From Camarhynchus parvulus (Eukaryota; Chordata; Aves; Passeriformes; Thraupidae): a DNA stretch of 64,000 bases. Position 1 is the first letter of the stretch, and each line of letters opens with the position of its first letter. Shown here piece after piece: positions 1 to 14,900 of this stretch. Both the position numbers and the translations under genes were made by a program. The notes beneath the pieces were generated by a model. That model did no database searches, was not told the DNA's origin, and saw only the letters and a program-made list of their open reading frames with translations. The stretch covers positions 8,356,001-8,420,000 of the forward strand of contig NC_044581.1 of assembly GCF_901933205.1 (NCBI RefSeq), in the 5' to 3' direction.

Positions 1-3000
1 CCCTGGCTTAGAATGAGGCTTCTGAAATTATAGAGGGGGGCACTAATTGAGTACCAAGAATGTTACAAACGATTTGCACTGCTGTAGAATCTGGTGGCAA
101 ACCAGTGTGCTTCCAACCCCACTTGCACATGCAATTATGCCACTGTCCACTCAAAGGGTGCATATCCACTGGCAGGAGTATTTGTGACCACAGATTACAT
201 TTGCTGCTACAAACCATCCCTGACAAGAAAGCATTTCGGACTTTTTACCCAAAAATAACATTAATCTTAAAGAACTTCCCCTCCCCTTGTTTTTCAGTTG
301 TGGTTCCGCAGACATAATAGGGCTGAAATGAGTCTTTCGATTCTTTTGGTTTCTGTGGTGGGGCGATGGACTCATGCCCACGGTTCAGGACTCCGGGACC
401 ACCTCCCAGTCCCACACAGGACAGCCCAGGAAGGTTTCCTTGCCAAAGCCTCGCAAGCAGCCGTGCACAGCTAAGGCTAAACTGCAACACAGCTACCGAG
501 CAACAAAAGGAAAGAAAAGCCTTCTGTTCTCCAGTCATTTAAACAAATAAGATAAACAGCATTTCCCAGCCCAGGAAGATTATGTGTGGCTTTTGTCTCT
601 CCTGTTTTGGTTTCCTGTGCTAAGCACTCACTCACCCATTCACAGTCACTAATGCCCAAGGCTCAGAGTAGCACTCCCTTGTGTTGATTTCCATGTGTAC
701 TTTAGGGTTTCTTTACATACCCAAATCCTCATTATCACTCTAAACCACGGTAAATTACAGGAACAGTGGGCTGATAAAAGTCCTCCTAATTCAAAGCAAT
801 AGTGAGCCTATTGCTAGTGAAAGCACTGGTCCCTAGCTGCAGCAGCACACAAGAATTGAGTGGGAGAAATAAAAGGAACCTGGCTGGCTAAACAGCCGGG
901 ATGGAAGGATGTACCAACAGCACAGAGTGACACAGCTCCAGCGGAGCGGAGCAGAAGGCAGACAGGCCCCCCACCAAGGCTGGGGGAACAGAGTCATCTC
1001 AGAGGACTATTTTCCACCTCAAAACCAACATTCAATTTCCTGATCATTCAATTCAGATCTCTCTTGTCCCCTCTCTAGTGTCTTCCTAACTCAACATACG
1101 TATTTCTGGCTTATTTTTCTTTCAGGTGCCCCTCATTTCCTTATTTTACTCACTCTCCTTTTCTCGAAGCGTGAATATTAATGTCAATTTCGGCTCATTT
1201 CACCTCTTGTTACCTCACTCCCTTCAGGAGCTGTCTTTGGCAATTTGGATCCTCCCTTTTATCAGTTTGTCCACCCAGGGGCTCAGAGCTTCATGAAACC
1301 TTGCAAACCTGTGGCAGCAGAGGGAATCATGTCCCACAGAAAGCAGCGTGTCCGAGCCCCCTGAACCCGGCTGGCAGAGCAGCTGTGGGGGACCAGGGGC
1401 TCGGACCCTGAGCTGCCTGCCAGGTGATGGAAAGACACAACGCACTCAACGCTGAGTCCTCGCTACACTAATTTCCTGGGCCCTGTGCAATTAGTCATCA
1501 GCAAAGAGGCTGTTAAGTGCTGTATAGAAACTCTGCTGAAATCTGTGAGCGTCTCTAGTTTCTTTCCGAAGGTTGGATCAGGCCCTGGGAATGCATTTGT
1601 TTGTTTTTCCTTTGTCATCAGCCTGCCTTTGGCTGAAAGCTATCATCCATTCAGGGAGGACCTGTTTGTCTGTGAGAATAGCACCATTGCTGTGAAGAGG
1701 TAAGAGTGGGAGCGTGCTTCAGGCAAAAAAATGCAGATTATAGCCCCCTAGTAATGAATTCAGCACAGAAAGAAAGAAATGCAGGCTGTTCTAATTTTCT
1801 GAATAGATGTAATTCCATTTTGTTCCCTGTGAGTCCTTTCTCTGACAATTGTCTGAGTGGAGGGAGGAAAAAAGGGTTCCAAGCAAAACACTTGTCTATG
1901 AAGGATGTTATTAAAATGTCCTACTTGAACACAGGCTCTCTGCAGACCAGGGTTGCAGAATACAAACGTCCTCTCTCCCTTAGACAAGCTTTGTCTAAAT
2001 GCAGAATGTTTGTCAATTATTTTCCAAAAGCACAATTGCTATCATCAGAATTAGAGCTGGCTTGACTTGTCCTCCCTGATTAAGCACCCACTTTAACAGG
2101 GTAGGTTCAGAAGTTCAACATGAACTTGAGGGCTGTTGGATTTTCAGCAAGCTTAAAAAATGCTCCAGAAAAAAACACGGCGAGGGAACAGATGCAAGAT
2201 ATACAGAAAATAGGCACAAAACCTGAGAGTGGTCACAGAAATTAAAAAAACCTGTGGTGAGTGAGAATCCACTGAAGAAACTCCATGGCCAAAGTCTTTG
2301 ACTGGGTGAACTTTCACCATTTGGCTTCTGAGGTCTCATGTTCATTCACACCTGCATACAAACCTGGTTCTATAGGTTTGCTCAACCTGGCAGTTCTTTA
2401 GCCAAGAATTTGGCTGGGGGTCTGCAGCATGGATGTCAGTTAAGTTTTAGCACAGAAATTTGCCCTACCATCCTCCAACATAACTTCCTTTTCTTAATTG
2501 GTCAGGGCAACATGTCCTGTCTCAGGCATGTGCTACAAACAGGATGGGTGTCCCATGAAACAGGAGAATGTGTATTTTTGTGGCCATGTGTGGGGTTTGT
2601 TCACTGCAAAATTTAAGAGTGATGGGGCTTCCCAAGGCACTCCCTGCAATGCCATCAATTACATCACATCATGAACCTATCTAACCTGTGAAGCCTGAAA
2701 GCTCTCACCCTGTCCTCCAAGTGCTTTTCTTCAACCTCTCCTTGATTTGTGGGACCAAAGGTGTCTTAATTCTGCAGGGCTGGATTCCAACTAGACACAG
2801 TGACTACCATGGGCTAGGGCTGAAATACAAATAAACGAGAGACAGCCTGACTGTCCCTCACCCCATCACTCTTGAAGGTTGAAGAAACTTGTTCTGACCT
2901 TTCCTCTTAAACTAGAAGAAGTTTTGCATATGAATTCTGACCTGCCTCTTACATTTACATTTCCATGCCGTACAGAGGTAGCAGGGGCACCAAAGCTTTA

Positions 3001-6000
3001 TGCCAAGAGCAAAGGGAACTGGGGAAAAGTGCTAAGGACAATCACATTCTGTTCATTATATCAGCAGCAGCACCATCCCCAGTGTGCTAGGGCCATGTCC
3101 CTTGTGAAGAGGACACAGTCCCTTCCCCTAAACTCTGACTATGTGACTGTGCTCTTATTGGTACACTCAATGCTGAATGGCCAAAGGAAAATGCTGCACT
3201 GGCTCCTGCTTTTTTCAGATACAGAAAGGACAGCAGGCACAAAGGCAAACATAGCCTCTCCTGTGCACATGTGACAGTCACCGCCTAAGTGACTCGCCAT
3301 CAAAATGCCTCATTCCTCCTGACAGGTCTTGTCCTAAAACAATGTCTTAAAGTCTGCAGCTGGGCTGGATTTTCCAAATCCAGCTGAAACTGCCAAAAGA
3401 ACAGCAAAAGCCCTGCTAGCAGAAAAGATGCCTCTTGGTTTGTAGAGAAAAGCCTTCCCAGCAGTCTGTCTATAAGCAGTGGACGTGGTTTGCCATTTTC
3501 CTCCTGAGTGGATGTGCAGCTGTGGCATCTTAAAGCAGAGTATGCTTGGGAAAGGGTGTCTGCTCTGCTCCATGCCTGTGCAGAGCTGTGGATAAAGGGT
3601 ATTTCACAGAGAGGGAATGGTACAGTTCCCATAATCAGTGAGGGTGGGTTTCCTTTGCTATATTCACCTAGATTTGGGCTCTTGGCTCTGAAGCATTGAG
3701 TCTATTTTCACATGGCTCCTGCTTGGTACAGACCATACCCACATAAGAACTTGGCTAAACTTGGGTGAAGCACAGTTGCAGTCTGGGACAATGTAGTTTC
3801 TTCCTCTTAAATGCAGCACCTTTATATTTGTTTCTGAGTTTTACCTCATTGATTTTCCTGTGCTGTTTCAGCATCACTGATTCTCCTACTGCCCACAGAA
3901 GTGCTTGCAATTCTTCCCCAGTATTTCTGAGCTATATCTTATTCTGAATTGTACTCTTCTTATACTACCACACCAAACATGAATGGGAACACTGAATAGC
4001 GCTGTTTGAAAGCACATAAAAACAGTGTGGGCACTTACAAACCCACTGTACACTCAGTCTATGCTCAACACTATGTCTTACAAGGTGCTGTTTATAGGCT
4101 GCTTGATAATTTTTGATGGCATCTCTCACTATCAAGTTCAGGTACAGAAACACTCAGTTCTGTAATCCCTCTTTGTTTTTCTAAATTAGTGGTCTTGCTT
4201 TCTCCCCCCTGTACGCAGAGTTTTGAGGATAATCCATAAAAGAAAAAGGTGTACCTTTCCATTTCTATCCAAATGATTGCTTCTGAGCTGTTTTGCCATA
4301 AACAAGTCATCCCTTACAAATGAATGAGAGCACTTCAAACACAGCAGCCTCTAATGCTGCCACTGCAAAAGTCTCTTTGGTTTGTATCCCTTATGAGAGA
4401 GCAGGGGAAAAAAATCCTGAACTGATCAGCAACCAACCAGCCTCTCCTACCCAGATGATCCCTGGCTTCTTTCCAGCCTAAAAGAGTAGTGAGAACAAAA
4501 CCCTTGCTGAGCGCGCTGCCTCTGATCCTGCCCCGCTTCAGCAAGGGATGTGTTGACACCAAGTGCTGCACGAAGACAGGCCAGAGCCAAGCTGAACTGC
4601 TCTCAGCTTGGCTGGGTGTCAAAGCACTGCTTGGAGCTCAGCTGATCCAAGGGCAGGTAGTGTGAGGTGCCTGGCTGGGGGAGCAATGCTGAGCTTTCAC
4701 AGCCAGCTCAGAATACAGAGACCAAGTCCCTGTCCTTTCTCCCAGGGGTAGGTTCCCCTCCTTTCTTCCAATAATGTCTCTCACAGGTCTGTGGTTTGAA
4801 GGCTGTGGTGGCCTTGGCAAGCAACAGGGGACCTCAGGCACCTGCCTGGAAAAGGAAATGCACGGAACATCAGGAAAGGAGCTCCCGCAAAACAAATTAG
4901 CCCTGTTAACTAGCACACATTCCTTACAGCATGTCACAAGGGAATCCTGGCCAGCATTTCTAAGCTTTATCCATCTTGCAATGGTTTCCACCTTTGCTGT
5001 TGTTTACAAGCTTAACAAACTGAAGACTGTTTGAAAGAGATCACTCCTTAATCTGGCTTGTCCTAAAACCAATAGGAGAGAAGGAAGGCAAGGTCAGGCA
5101 TATCCAAGGCCAGCACAGAAACATCCTTATTTATCTTCCCTAAGCTGTTTTAAATGCTAACTCCTTCAAGATATACTGAGATAGTCAAGCTTTAAATTTG
5201 GTGGTGACTGCAAGTGAAGTAGAAACCTGATACTTTGTTAGCAATTAGTTTTGATTGGGTTCGAACTTCACCTGTTTGGTCCCTTTGTGCAGGTCCAAGC
5301 CATAGGACCAAATATACAGCAAAGTCCCAGATAAGCATCTCCTGCCTGCTACTTCCTACTCAGCTACAAGCTGTGGGTCAGCCTCAGAGCCCCACTTCTG
5401 TGGCACTGCCAGGTGCCTGAAGCTTCCAACAGTCTAATTATGCATCCCCAACATGAAAAGCCATCCTCTAAATATCTGATTGGGGAACACGGAGCCAAGG
5501 AGTGAGACAGACAGCTGAGCATAAAGTTATTTTTTAGAAGCTGAGTTTAAGGCTGGCTAAAAATATGGCCTATCCCTTTCAAGGGTTATTTTGCTTACGG
5601 TGTTGACAAGAATAAAGCTATTAGTAACAGAGCATTCAGAGTATTTGGAGCTGGTGTTTGTCTGTCAGTCACTCATCCTCCAAAACACTCTTGTCAACAT
5701 TTGGAAAGCAAGTGGGATGTATGCTCCAGCCCCCTCCTGGGAAGGCTGGGAGAGGATAACAAAGCTGTAAGAGTTGCAAAAACCTGGGGCTAAAGAAAAC
5801 AGGATGGGGGAAGAAAGGGGGGAAAAAATCTTTTCAGAAGGAAACATATTAGAAGCCCCAAAATGTCTAGAAAAATGGTTTTAGAGGAGAAAAAAAAAAA
5901 CAAGTAGAGGGAAAAATAACAAAAACAATTGTTTACAAGAAACCATGAAAATAAAATAAGAGACAATGAGTGGAGATTCCATAGGGGAAGAGGAAAAGTG

Positions 6001-8900
6001 ACCATAGGAAAATAAAATTACCATCTTTTTCTTGCATAGCACAAGAACTGTGTTCATAGAGCATGGATTCCCAGGACATGTAAAACACTTCCCTTAGAAA
6101 AAAGAGCTCTGTGCCTCAGGCACCCCAGAAGTATAGGGCTGGGGGGCACCTTGAGCACCAGCCTTGCAGTCTGCTAACCCAGCTTGCTTGGCTGCCAGGT
6201 AGAAGAGGTGATCACAGGGAAATTGGTTTGCTGCTTATGCTTCTCCTTATCTCCCACAGCCAGTGCACGAACATCTGCAGTCTGCACTACCCCAAACCAG
6301 CCTCTTGTCTCCCTCCTCTCTGCACCTCTAACAGATCCTGTAACAAGAACATGTTGTCTCCTTTCCTCTCCTCAGCTCTTCAGGACTGAGCTCCTCGTGT
6401 CTTCCTTTTTCAAAGGAAATCCTTTACATTTCCCCTTGGTGCTCCCTATGGAAGGTAAGTGTTCTGTTGTCTCACAGCACGTTAAACACGATTGTCATTT
6501 AAAGTACCTGCTTGGAAAGGGAAGCAGGAACCTGGTAGGGGCTGTTCCCTGTGCCCATTGCCCTGGGCAAATTGCCTGCTCATTTTCTGCTCATCACAAT
6601 ACCAGCTCCAGCCTCACTCCGACGTCTCCACCACCAAGTTAAAGATCTGCAGAGCCGAGAGATATTCAGTGCTTAGCACAGCAATTTCTCTCGGACTAAT
6701 CCTGCAGTTAGACACCTTTTCCCAGGGATCCCACTGCTGACACACAATCGGTTCCCTGTCTGCCTGGATCCATGGCACAGGGTGGACGAGAAGGCTGAGT
6801 GAGCTCAGCCTCAGCTGCTGCCTGCGCCCCTGTAACTCACAGACAAAGATGCCTCTCCCCCCGTGGTGTAGAACCTCTCACCTGAGAAGAAGGGCTAAGC
6901 TAAGCATGCCAGGCAGTAACTGTGGTCTGCAGACACAGAATAATCTCTCAGCACAGTAAAACCCTGAGGTGCCCAGCTTTGCCTTCAGATGCTAGAAATT
7001 ATTAACTGAGCAGTTCTGAACCAGGGGGGTTGGACACTGAGGTACCACTTATGACAATGAAATGTGCACAAGCCAAGTGTACCTTTCCAGGCATAACCCG
7101 GGGGATGAGAAGTAACTTTACTCAGGCTCAATTTCCACCTTAGTCCGTGAAGTTGGTCTAAGCAGATTGAAAGCTGAGTCACTTAGAGCTATCTTCACAA
7201 GGAGCTCATCAATTTGAGTAAGCCATCAGCCCCAGGCTATAGCACGTGGCCATCCTTGCTTTCCCCCTCCAAAGCAGCACTGCTGAGATCCCTGGAGCTC
7301 TCTGGATTTACATCAGTAACAGCAGAGAAGGAATAATCTCAGTGCAAGAAAATGGTTATGGTCCTGCTCCTGTTGAAGCTCGTCTCAAAGCTCTCAGATG
7401 TAACCAGGGATGCAGCTGCCCTGGCCAACTGTGCCCATGAGTAAACACAGAGCTCAGGAGAAAACAAAATTATTGTAGAGGAAGAAAGCCCTGAGATGGG
7501 GTTCCTCCCCTCTCACCTGTCCCCTCTGCTCTACAGTGAGTCACTGGAATCTCACATCTGCTTATTGCTAAGCTGACAAATAGCTTATCCCTAGGCCTGA
7601 GACCAGCCTGGAAAGGCTGCCACATTCCAGAGGGCACAGCTCTCTGTGCACATGGACTTGCTCTCCAGCAGGACACACCACGTGCTGAGGGGAAATGGTG
7701 AAAGCAGCAGAGAGTCTGTGGGAAAGACATGAGCAGAACCCAGATCTCCATGCTCTGCATTAGTTCGCATGAGACCCATGAGAGCATTTAGAAGAAAACG
7801 GGGGAATTAAATGGTTTTGTGAGCAAAGACACATTTTCAGGGTTTTTCACCTCGTGGCTTTGTCATTAGCTTTCTAAAGAGGCACTTCTATGATGAAAAA
7901 TGCAACCCATCCCAGTGGTTCTCCAGAAAGAGTTAAGGTTGCAGTGACCAAGGGTGAAATCCTGTTTGCTTCACTTGTGGGCCTTAAACACACAACATGC
8001 TGAAAATCCTGCTCAGTGCAGGTTTACAAGGTGGAAATCCTTTGGAGACCTTTTACTGCAGGGGAAGGAAGGTAAATATGCCAATGATACGAACAAATTC
8101 TAAATATTTAGTTGTTTAAATAAATAAAGCTTTGGAAGATTTTTGGGATCTATTATTAATGGTGTGCTGGGAGTTGTCTAGACTGTGTACCAAGGCATGA
8201 AACCATTTTAAGAGGGTTGCAAATGACATTTAGGCTCAGAAAGGTGAATCTGTTTGTGTACTGAGTGCTGGTCCAGGCCCGTGTATCACTGGACAAATAA
8301 ACTCCAATTACCTCAGTACAAAATGTGCTACAATTCACTGGGCATTGTAGCAAAATGACAAATAACAAGACCAGAATGCAATTATTTTCTTTTCTAAGCA
8401 TATTGAACAAGGGGGTCTCTGTCAGCAGTAACATTCCAAGGTGTACATGTCCCCAGGAAGGGGCTCAGCAAAGGTGGAAATAAGCAGCTGTGCTAATTCA
8501 TTCACTGCACACGACATCAGTCTAGAAACGACCTGATTTTCAGCTTTATGAAAACACAGAACATTTGAAGTGCTTCAGTGAAATGATTTGTTTGAAGCAG
8601 TTGGAGGACTAGAAAAAAGGCCATTGTAATCCTTTTGGGATGCAGCTTTCCCAAAGCAGTATGCCAGCTCAGTGTCACCATCAGAGCTTCAACACAGGCT
8701 TCCTGCCTTGATAAAAACACCACCCTATTTCTCTAAGACTTTAAAATGCCATTCAGAATCCAGAGTTTTCCCTGTGCCTGTGTCTGTAATCACACTGCAT
8801 GATCTCAGAGAAAACACAGCTAACCAAAGATGGGCTGCTCTGACCTGAGCAACTGTCTCCGTGTATTTGTGCTTTTGTCTTGGCATTTTCAGCAGGGTAC
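1..8900. other. Intronic DNA, no recognised gene
   Basis: Mixed-composition intron 2 sequence with only short chance open frames on both strands. A purine-rich stretch on the + strand spans about 5740-5930. No clear transposon, RNA gene or exon was recognised. Confidence 0.7.
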
Positions 8901-8901
8901 A

Positions 8902-8930
8902 ATTAATTAAAATTCCTGATTAATTAAAAT
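8902..8930 (+). repeat. 12-bp direct repeat of a homeodomain-type motif
   Basis: ATTAATTAAAAT occurs at 8902-8913 and again at 8919-8930, a 17-bp period. Each copy contains overlapping TAAT cores. It could be a tandem homeodomain binding site or chance in AT-rich intron. Confidence 0.6.
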
Positions 8931-11900
8931 GTTTTGCAACAACAGCAGCAAAAATTGCTTGGAGAAAAGCCTGTGCAAAGTGAAACTGGAGCCTGGTTGG
9001 TATGAATATGCATGGTGCCCAAAGTACACTGTACTGGCATGTGCAGCCTGTCCCTAAAGTAAATGACACAGTGAAGGAAGAGGAAAGTAGAAGCTTGACA
9101 GATGATGACACAGGGGTGTAAAAATTTGCATTACCCCCTGTATTTCCCTTAGTGCCTGTACCTCACAGTGCAAGTGCATGGAAATACAGTGGCTTTCAGT
9201 ACAGCTGGATGAATGCACGGCTCTGCCAAGGAATTAGCACTTGGCTAGTGCTCCTGCTCCTTGTTCTGACCATAACTGCCTGAAAAAGCTTGTACAAGTT
9301 GCTTTCCTCTTCTGAGCCTCAGTTTCCCCTCTGTAAAATGCAAACAACACCACTTCTCTATCTTGTGTGAAGTGCTATGAGGAGGAGAGAGAAAGGAGTA
9401 CAGTACAGAAAGAGAAATCCGTGTTAGCAAGTGACTCTCTTTCCTCTTGCCTTTGTCAGATCCGCGCTGTAACGGGAGCCAGCTCCGGTGGCTCGGGGCT
9501 GTGAGGAAATCCTTGTTGTGCTCTGAAAGCCCTGCAGCACACTGTCATTGTCAAAGAGCTGATGAATGGTTCCACTGGGGATCCAGAGCCTGCTCGGGCA
9601 GGAAAGCAGCAAGGCTCAATAAACAGCTCCTGCTCTTGCCCAATCCGGATAATTAACACTTCTGCAGCTCTGTACACAAAATGCCTCCTTGTTGCACAGA
9701 ACGCAGGGGGCCCTTGGCCCCGTTCTGTCAGTGAGGCAGCCCCAGCCCTGGCTCTGCCTCTCAGAGGGAATGCCCTCTTTGAAATGCCAGCAAAGGGGAT
9801 GAAGCTTCTCCCTTCCCCTCCTTTCATTTTTAAAACGGGGTTTCTTTGGCAGGCATGACTCCCACTTTAACAATTTAAGGGCTACATGGAAGAAGTCATA
9901 CTCTGAAAGAGCAATTTCGAAAAACATCTGCCTGCAAATGGTGTGTGTTTATGCAGCAGCTCTGTTCCTGGAGGGGGTGCAGACTATGGACCGCTCATTT
10001 TTAGGGTCAAAAATTAATTTTGCAACTTCCACACCAGGAGGGCAAAGAGTCAGAAAGAGAGATCTCTTGCCTTGAGCAGGATTACCAGAACCTTTCTCCC
10101 TAGGACACATGGCAGTGCCAGGCTAAATACTCTCAGGGCAGGATGACACATAACAACCAGACCACCATGGTCACTGGCTATGGTATGTACACAAGTCAGA
10201 AAAAAAATCTTGATTATGAGATGTTTTGCAGATTTTCAGGTGTTTAAAGAGATGCCTCATATGAAATTGCTGCTCTAAAGCATATAAGAATTGCATTTCT
10301 CAAATCTCTTATATTAAAGTATAATGAACACACATAATTCTTTCAAGGTTTTTGGGTCCACTGTCAACTTCTGTGCTGCTACGGAGGATGAGATTTTATT
10401 TAAAAAAAAAGCTCTAGAATTGAGGTTTCTCAAATTCATGTGCCTCCAAGGGTTTTTAAGGAAAATTCCGGAGGTATCATAAGGCTTGCAAGAAGGAGTG
10501 GGAACCCTGCAGTGACTTTTGAGCATAGTAAACTGAAATTATGAGAGTAGAGCCACAGAAGCTTAATATTAGCTTTTTTTTTAAGAAACAAATCACCGAG
10601 ATAAAATTGATAACTATCCAAAATTATTTACTACACTAGAAGTCCAGTTATGTTCACTGATTGCTCCAAAATGCTGGCTGTCAAACTGAAATGAATAATT
10701 CTTTGTGTTTTAAAGATGACCAACCCTATTTCTTCTTTATTTCAAATAATATTTCCTTGGATTATGCTTCAAAGAGGGATTGGGATTTTTTTTTCCTCAA
10801 AATCCAGCAGGTAACCAGCTAGGAGGCTCTCAGGCCCACACAGTGTCACAGCACTATGCAGTGTGCTGTGATTCAGGAAGCTCAGTGATTCAGAATCATT
10901 TCCACCAAGACTCAAAGGTAGCAAAGAATACTTCCTGGGAACATAAGTGGCCATGACAAACAGTCCTTCCAACTCAGAGAAGCACCAACCTGTTCTTTCA
11001 AATGCTACAGTTTCACCAGTGAAGTGCTCTGAGATTCACTAAGAAAAATGCTCTGGATGGGTGTTATTTTCATTTATTCATCTAGTATTGCCAGTCCTGT
11101 TGGCTTAAATGAGCTCATACATGTGAGTAAAAAGTATGCATAGGCAAAATGCTTAGCATATTAAAGGAAACATGTCTATAATATTAAGCATAAAATAATA
11201 TTAAATATTAATTTCTATAGTATTTATATAACATTAGGCCACATTTAGGGCTAACAGCTGGTTGCAGAACAGAGAAACTGATTAGCACAAGTAAATATTA
11301 ATTAAAATTACAGTCTGTATTCACACACAGGTTTTCTTTCCCATTCTGTTCCTCGGCTTTTTTATTAGAAAATAATCATCACATTACACAGTATTTTCCT
11401 CATTAAGCTACAAAGATCCCTTGCTTCTTTGGCCAATTAGTGCCCGTGTACAATCATCAGGAATACAAATCAAAGCATGTTCCGGCTCTGACCTAGTAAG
11501 TAATCTACACAAAATCTAAGCTCTGTGTTTTTCTGTCACTACAGCAATTCTTTTTTCTTTACCCAAAAGCAATCAGCGCTGAACAGAGCCCTTCCTTTCT
11601 TAGGAAACTACAAACCCAAATTGCATGGGCTGGGGGCTGCCAGTCACCTCCAGCATTGCTGGTGGCTTTGTTTAAATCAACAAACCCCAAGAATCCTTGT
11701 GCACTCTGCTTGGGTGCAGGGCTGGCAGGGTGGGTGGCTCCCAGGACACGAGGAGAAAGAGGAAGCTCTGGGAGACTGGAAGAAATCTGCATTTTCCTCA
11801 GGGCACATCCTGCAAACAGGGCCCTTTGTTCCTGGCGGCTGGTACCCACTTCTCACCACAAACAGATCCCTCCCCGGCCTCTCCTTTTTTTCTCCTCTCA

Positions 11901-14900
11901 GAAAAGGCCGTTTTCAGAGTTTGTACTTCTACATCCACCCCCGCCCCAAATCTGTGTAAGTTATTCTCACTTAGACCAATTTTGCTTTCCCACTGAGTGC
12001 CAAAGCGTTGTGAGTTACACTGCACCGTGCTGCGCACGCCCACCCGACAGCCATTTTCTGACCAATTTCCTTCTGACATGCATCTTAACCATCTTCAGCT
12101 TCACTTATCAATTTGGCCTAAATTGGAGAATAATATACTGAAACTGCTAAAAGCAGCACATAATTGATCCCTGCCAGAAGAGGGGTAGGAGCTTTTCTGT
12201 TGTTTTTCAGGGAGACAGAGGGGGAGGGTGTGCACGAGTGTGAGCGGGTGTGCAAGAGTGTGCGCAGGTGTGCAAGAGTGTTTGCGGGTGTGCAAGAGTG
12301 TGTGTGGGTGTGCAAGAGCTTCAGCTCCTGTTTTCTGCTTCCCCAGCTTCTCTTACAGCAGGCAATTAGCAGTGTCTGTTCATCAGTGTGATTCTATTTA
12401 TTGAAACTTGTTAATAAGCCCGGAATTAGTTTTCCTTGTAAAAAATGCTTCAGTGAAGAATGATTTCAGAGTGGCTTTAGTATCTCTGCTTACCTAAGAA
12501 TAATTAGGTTTAATATCTGCCCAGTGGTTTAGGAAACCTGGGTGAGAGCTCTCCCAAAGCGTTTCTCAGTCTGCTCTTTCTCCAGGCATCACCTGCTGCA
12601 TGGCCACCCACGTGCTCCTGCATGATCCTCCTGCTCCTCTTTCAGTAATGTTTCAGTTTCTTGGTCAATTTTAGCAAATCTGGTGGAGACCTCAAAGGAA
12701 CTGAGCTCCTAGAGTAATTATACAAGGTGTGGTGGAGGAGAAAAACCCTCCCTGTTCCATCTCTTGGGGACAGGCAACCCTGAGGAACCAAACTGATGCT
12801 TGCTTTTGGGACAGAACTCACTGAAGCTTGAACTCACCATTTCCAATGCACAAGGCATGATTTGATTGATTGAGAGGTTTAAAAGGAGCAGGGAGAATCA
12901 GTGAGAGCACACCTCTCTGCAGCAGGCACCACCTCTCTGTGCTGGATGTAGAGTTCCTGGTGTGATGGGATCTTGCTCAGGTTACAGCTTGCTTGTGCTC
13001 TGGCAAATCACTGTAATAGAGCTGTCCTGATCCCTTACTAACTTCCACTGGGTGGTTTTCCATGGAGGAGAGCCTTCCTCCATTACTGTGAACTTCCCTA
13101 ATCTAATTACTGCTAATCAGAAGTGTGGAGAAAAGCATTTTCTCTGGGTCTCAGGTGCACAGCAGGTGGGGCAGCCAACTGGAGTATGGATATCTGTTTA
13201 AGTGGGTGGGGAAAGTGATGGACACTGCAAATCCTGCAGCATGTCAAAGCAGCTGAAAGCCCCATGAAATGTTAGGATTGGGTCTGGAATCTGTGTAATC
13301 CCTTTGAATTTTCTAGAAAAGACTATGGGAAATTTTGTGATGGCAAAGGGGTGGAATTAGCCTATTTCTGCTGTGATTCACCTCACCGTAGAATGTGTGG
13401 CACCTGCAGCTACAGACTGGCCCAATATGTTTATTTACTGAAACCATCAAACCATCTCTTGCCACGTGCTCCAATCTTCCAGCCCAAATTAGCGGTGGCT
13501 CCACTGCTCCAAGTGGAACAAATGTCAGTGTTGTGTTTCACTTGGTCTCCTGCTGCTGCTTTGTTTTATTTTGGGTCCTGCTGCCTGTCAGGGAAGAAGC
13601 ACAATCCTGATTTTGTGAGGTTCAAGTGAGCAATTTCACTTTGAAGCCGAACAGGCCATTGCCAAAGGGTTAATGACCATTTTTATCAGTATCCTGGAAA
13701 ATTGAATCTTTCTCCCAATGACAAATCCTAAGGGCTTTTTGTGGCCTGTGTAAGCCAGCACATATCAATTGCTGCCCTTCAGCTGGCTTGGCAGTGCGGG
13801 CACTGAGGGTGTGATGTCCCCTGTGTGACCAGTGCTGGCACACCACAGCATCCTCTAAGCAAATCCACCATTCCCAGACACTGCAAAGGCAAATCATTCC
13901 CCTGCTAGAAACCTTGGCCTCTAAAAAGCAAACCCATCAAAAGCATGTACTGCTTGCTTTACATTAATGGGATGCATTCCAGGCATATTTGCTCTGCTGA
14001 TCAATGCATTAAAAAATCCATCCTTGGCTAGGTGTGCAGAAACACATCATCAGCGAAACGACCGTGCAATGGAACAAGCCCATCTGATGCAGAGGAAATT
14101 CTGTTAGCCCAACACAATCTCAGAATAGTTAAACAGAGCAAAACAACTTGTATTTGTGCTCAAATCCTGATGATGTTTATTTACTAGGACAAATATAGCT
14201 GAGGGTAGCAACTTATCAACGCTTGCTTTATTTCAAGAGCAAATTGCTGCCATGGAACCAGACACTTGATGTTTCCCTGCTCTTGCCCAACAAAGAAAGC
14301 TCGCTTTACTGACTCGGCTAATGACCAGCAAAGTCGCCTCACGTGGATTAGAAAAGTAAAAAGGACAAAAGCTCCAGGATGAAAAATAACAATTTCCCTT
14401 GCTTGCTTTTGTGATCAAACAGTAGGAAATTCGCAGCAGAAAACTCTGCTTTGAAATAGAAAAATAATAGTAACAGTGAAAATAAATGACAAGGTCTTGG
14501 TTCTATTGAGCTTTAGTGAGCCTGAAAACCCACAAGTTTTGCTGCTGGAGAGTGTATGAGGATTCATTCAAAAGTCAGTAATCAGCAGAAAGGGATTAGT
14601 GCCTTCCAATAACTGTTCTAACTACAAAGACAGTAAAAGGCTCAAGCTACAGCCATTATCTTATCCCTTTATACAGGTTCATGGCCCTGAGCTTCACATG
14701 TACCATGTTTACTATAATGGCAACAAAGCAAATTTGATCAGAGCAAAACCAAGAAATAATCAAACAGCACCATTGGATAAAATGTGCCTTGGTACTTCAT
14801 GAATTTGCTGAGCTGCTGCACCCCAACCTGGGTTTCCTGGACAGTGGAATATGTTCTTGCACAGCCTGATCGCATCTGCAGGTGTGCAGCAGACTCCTGC

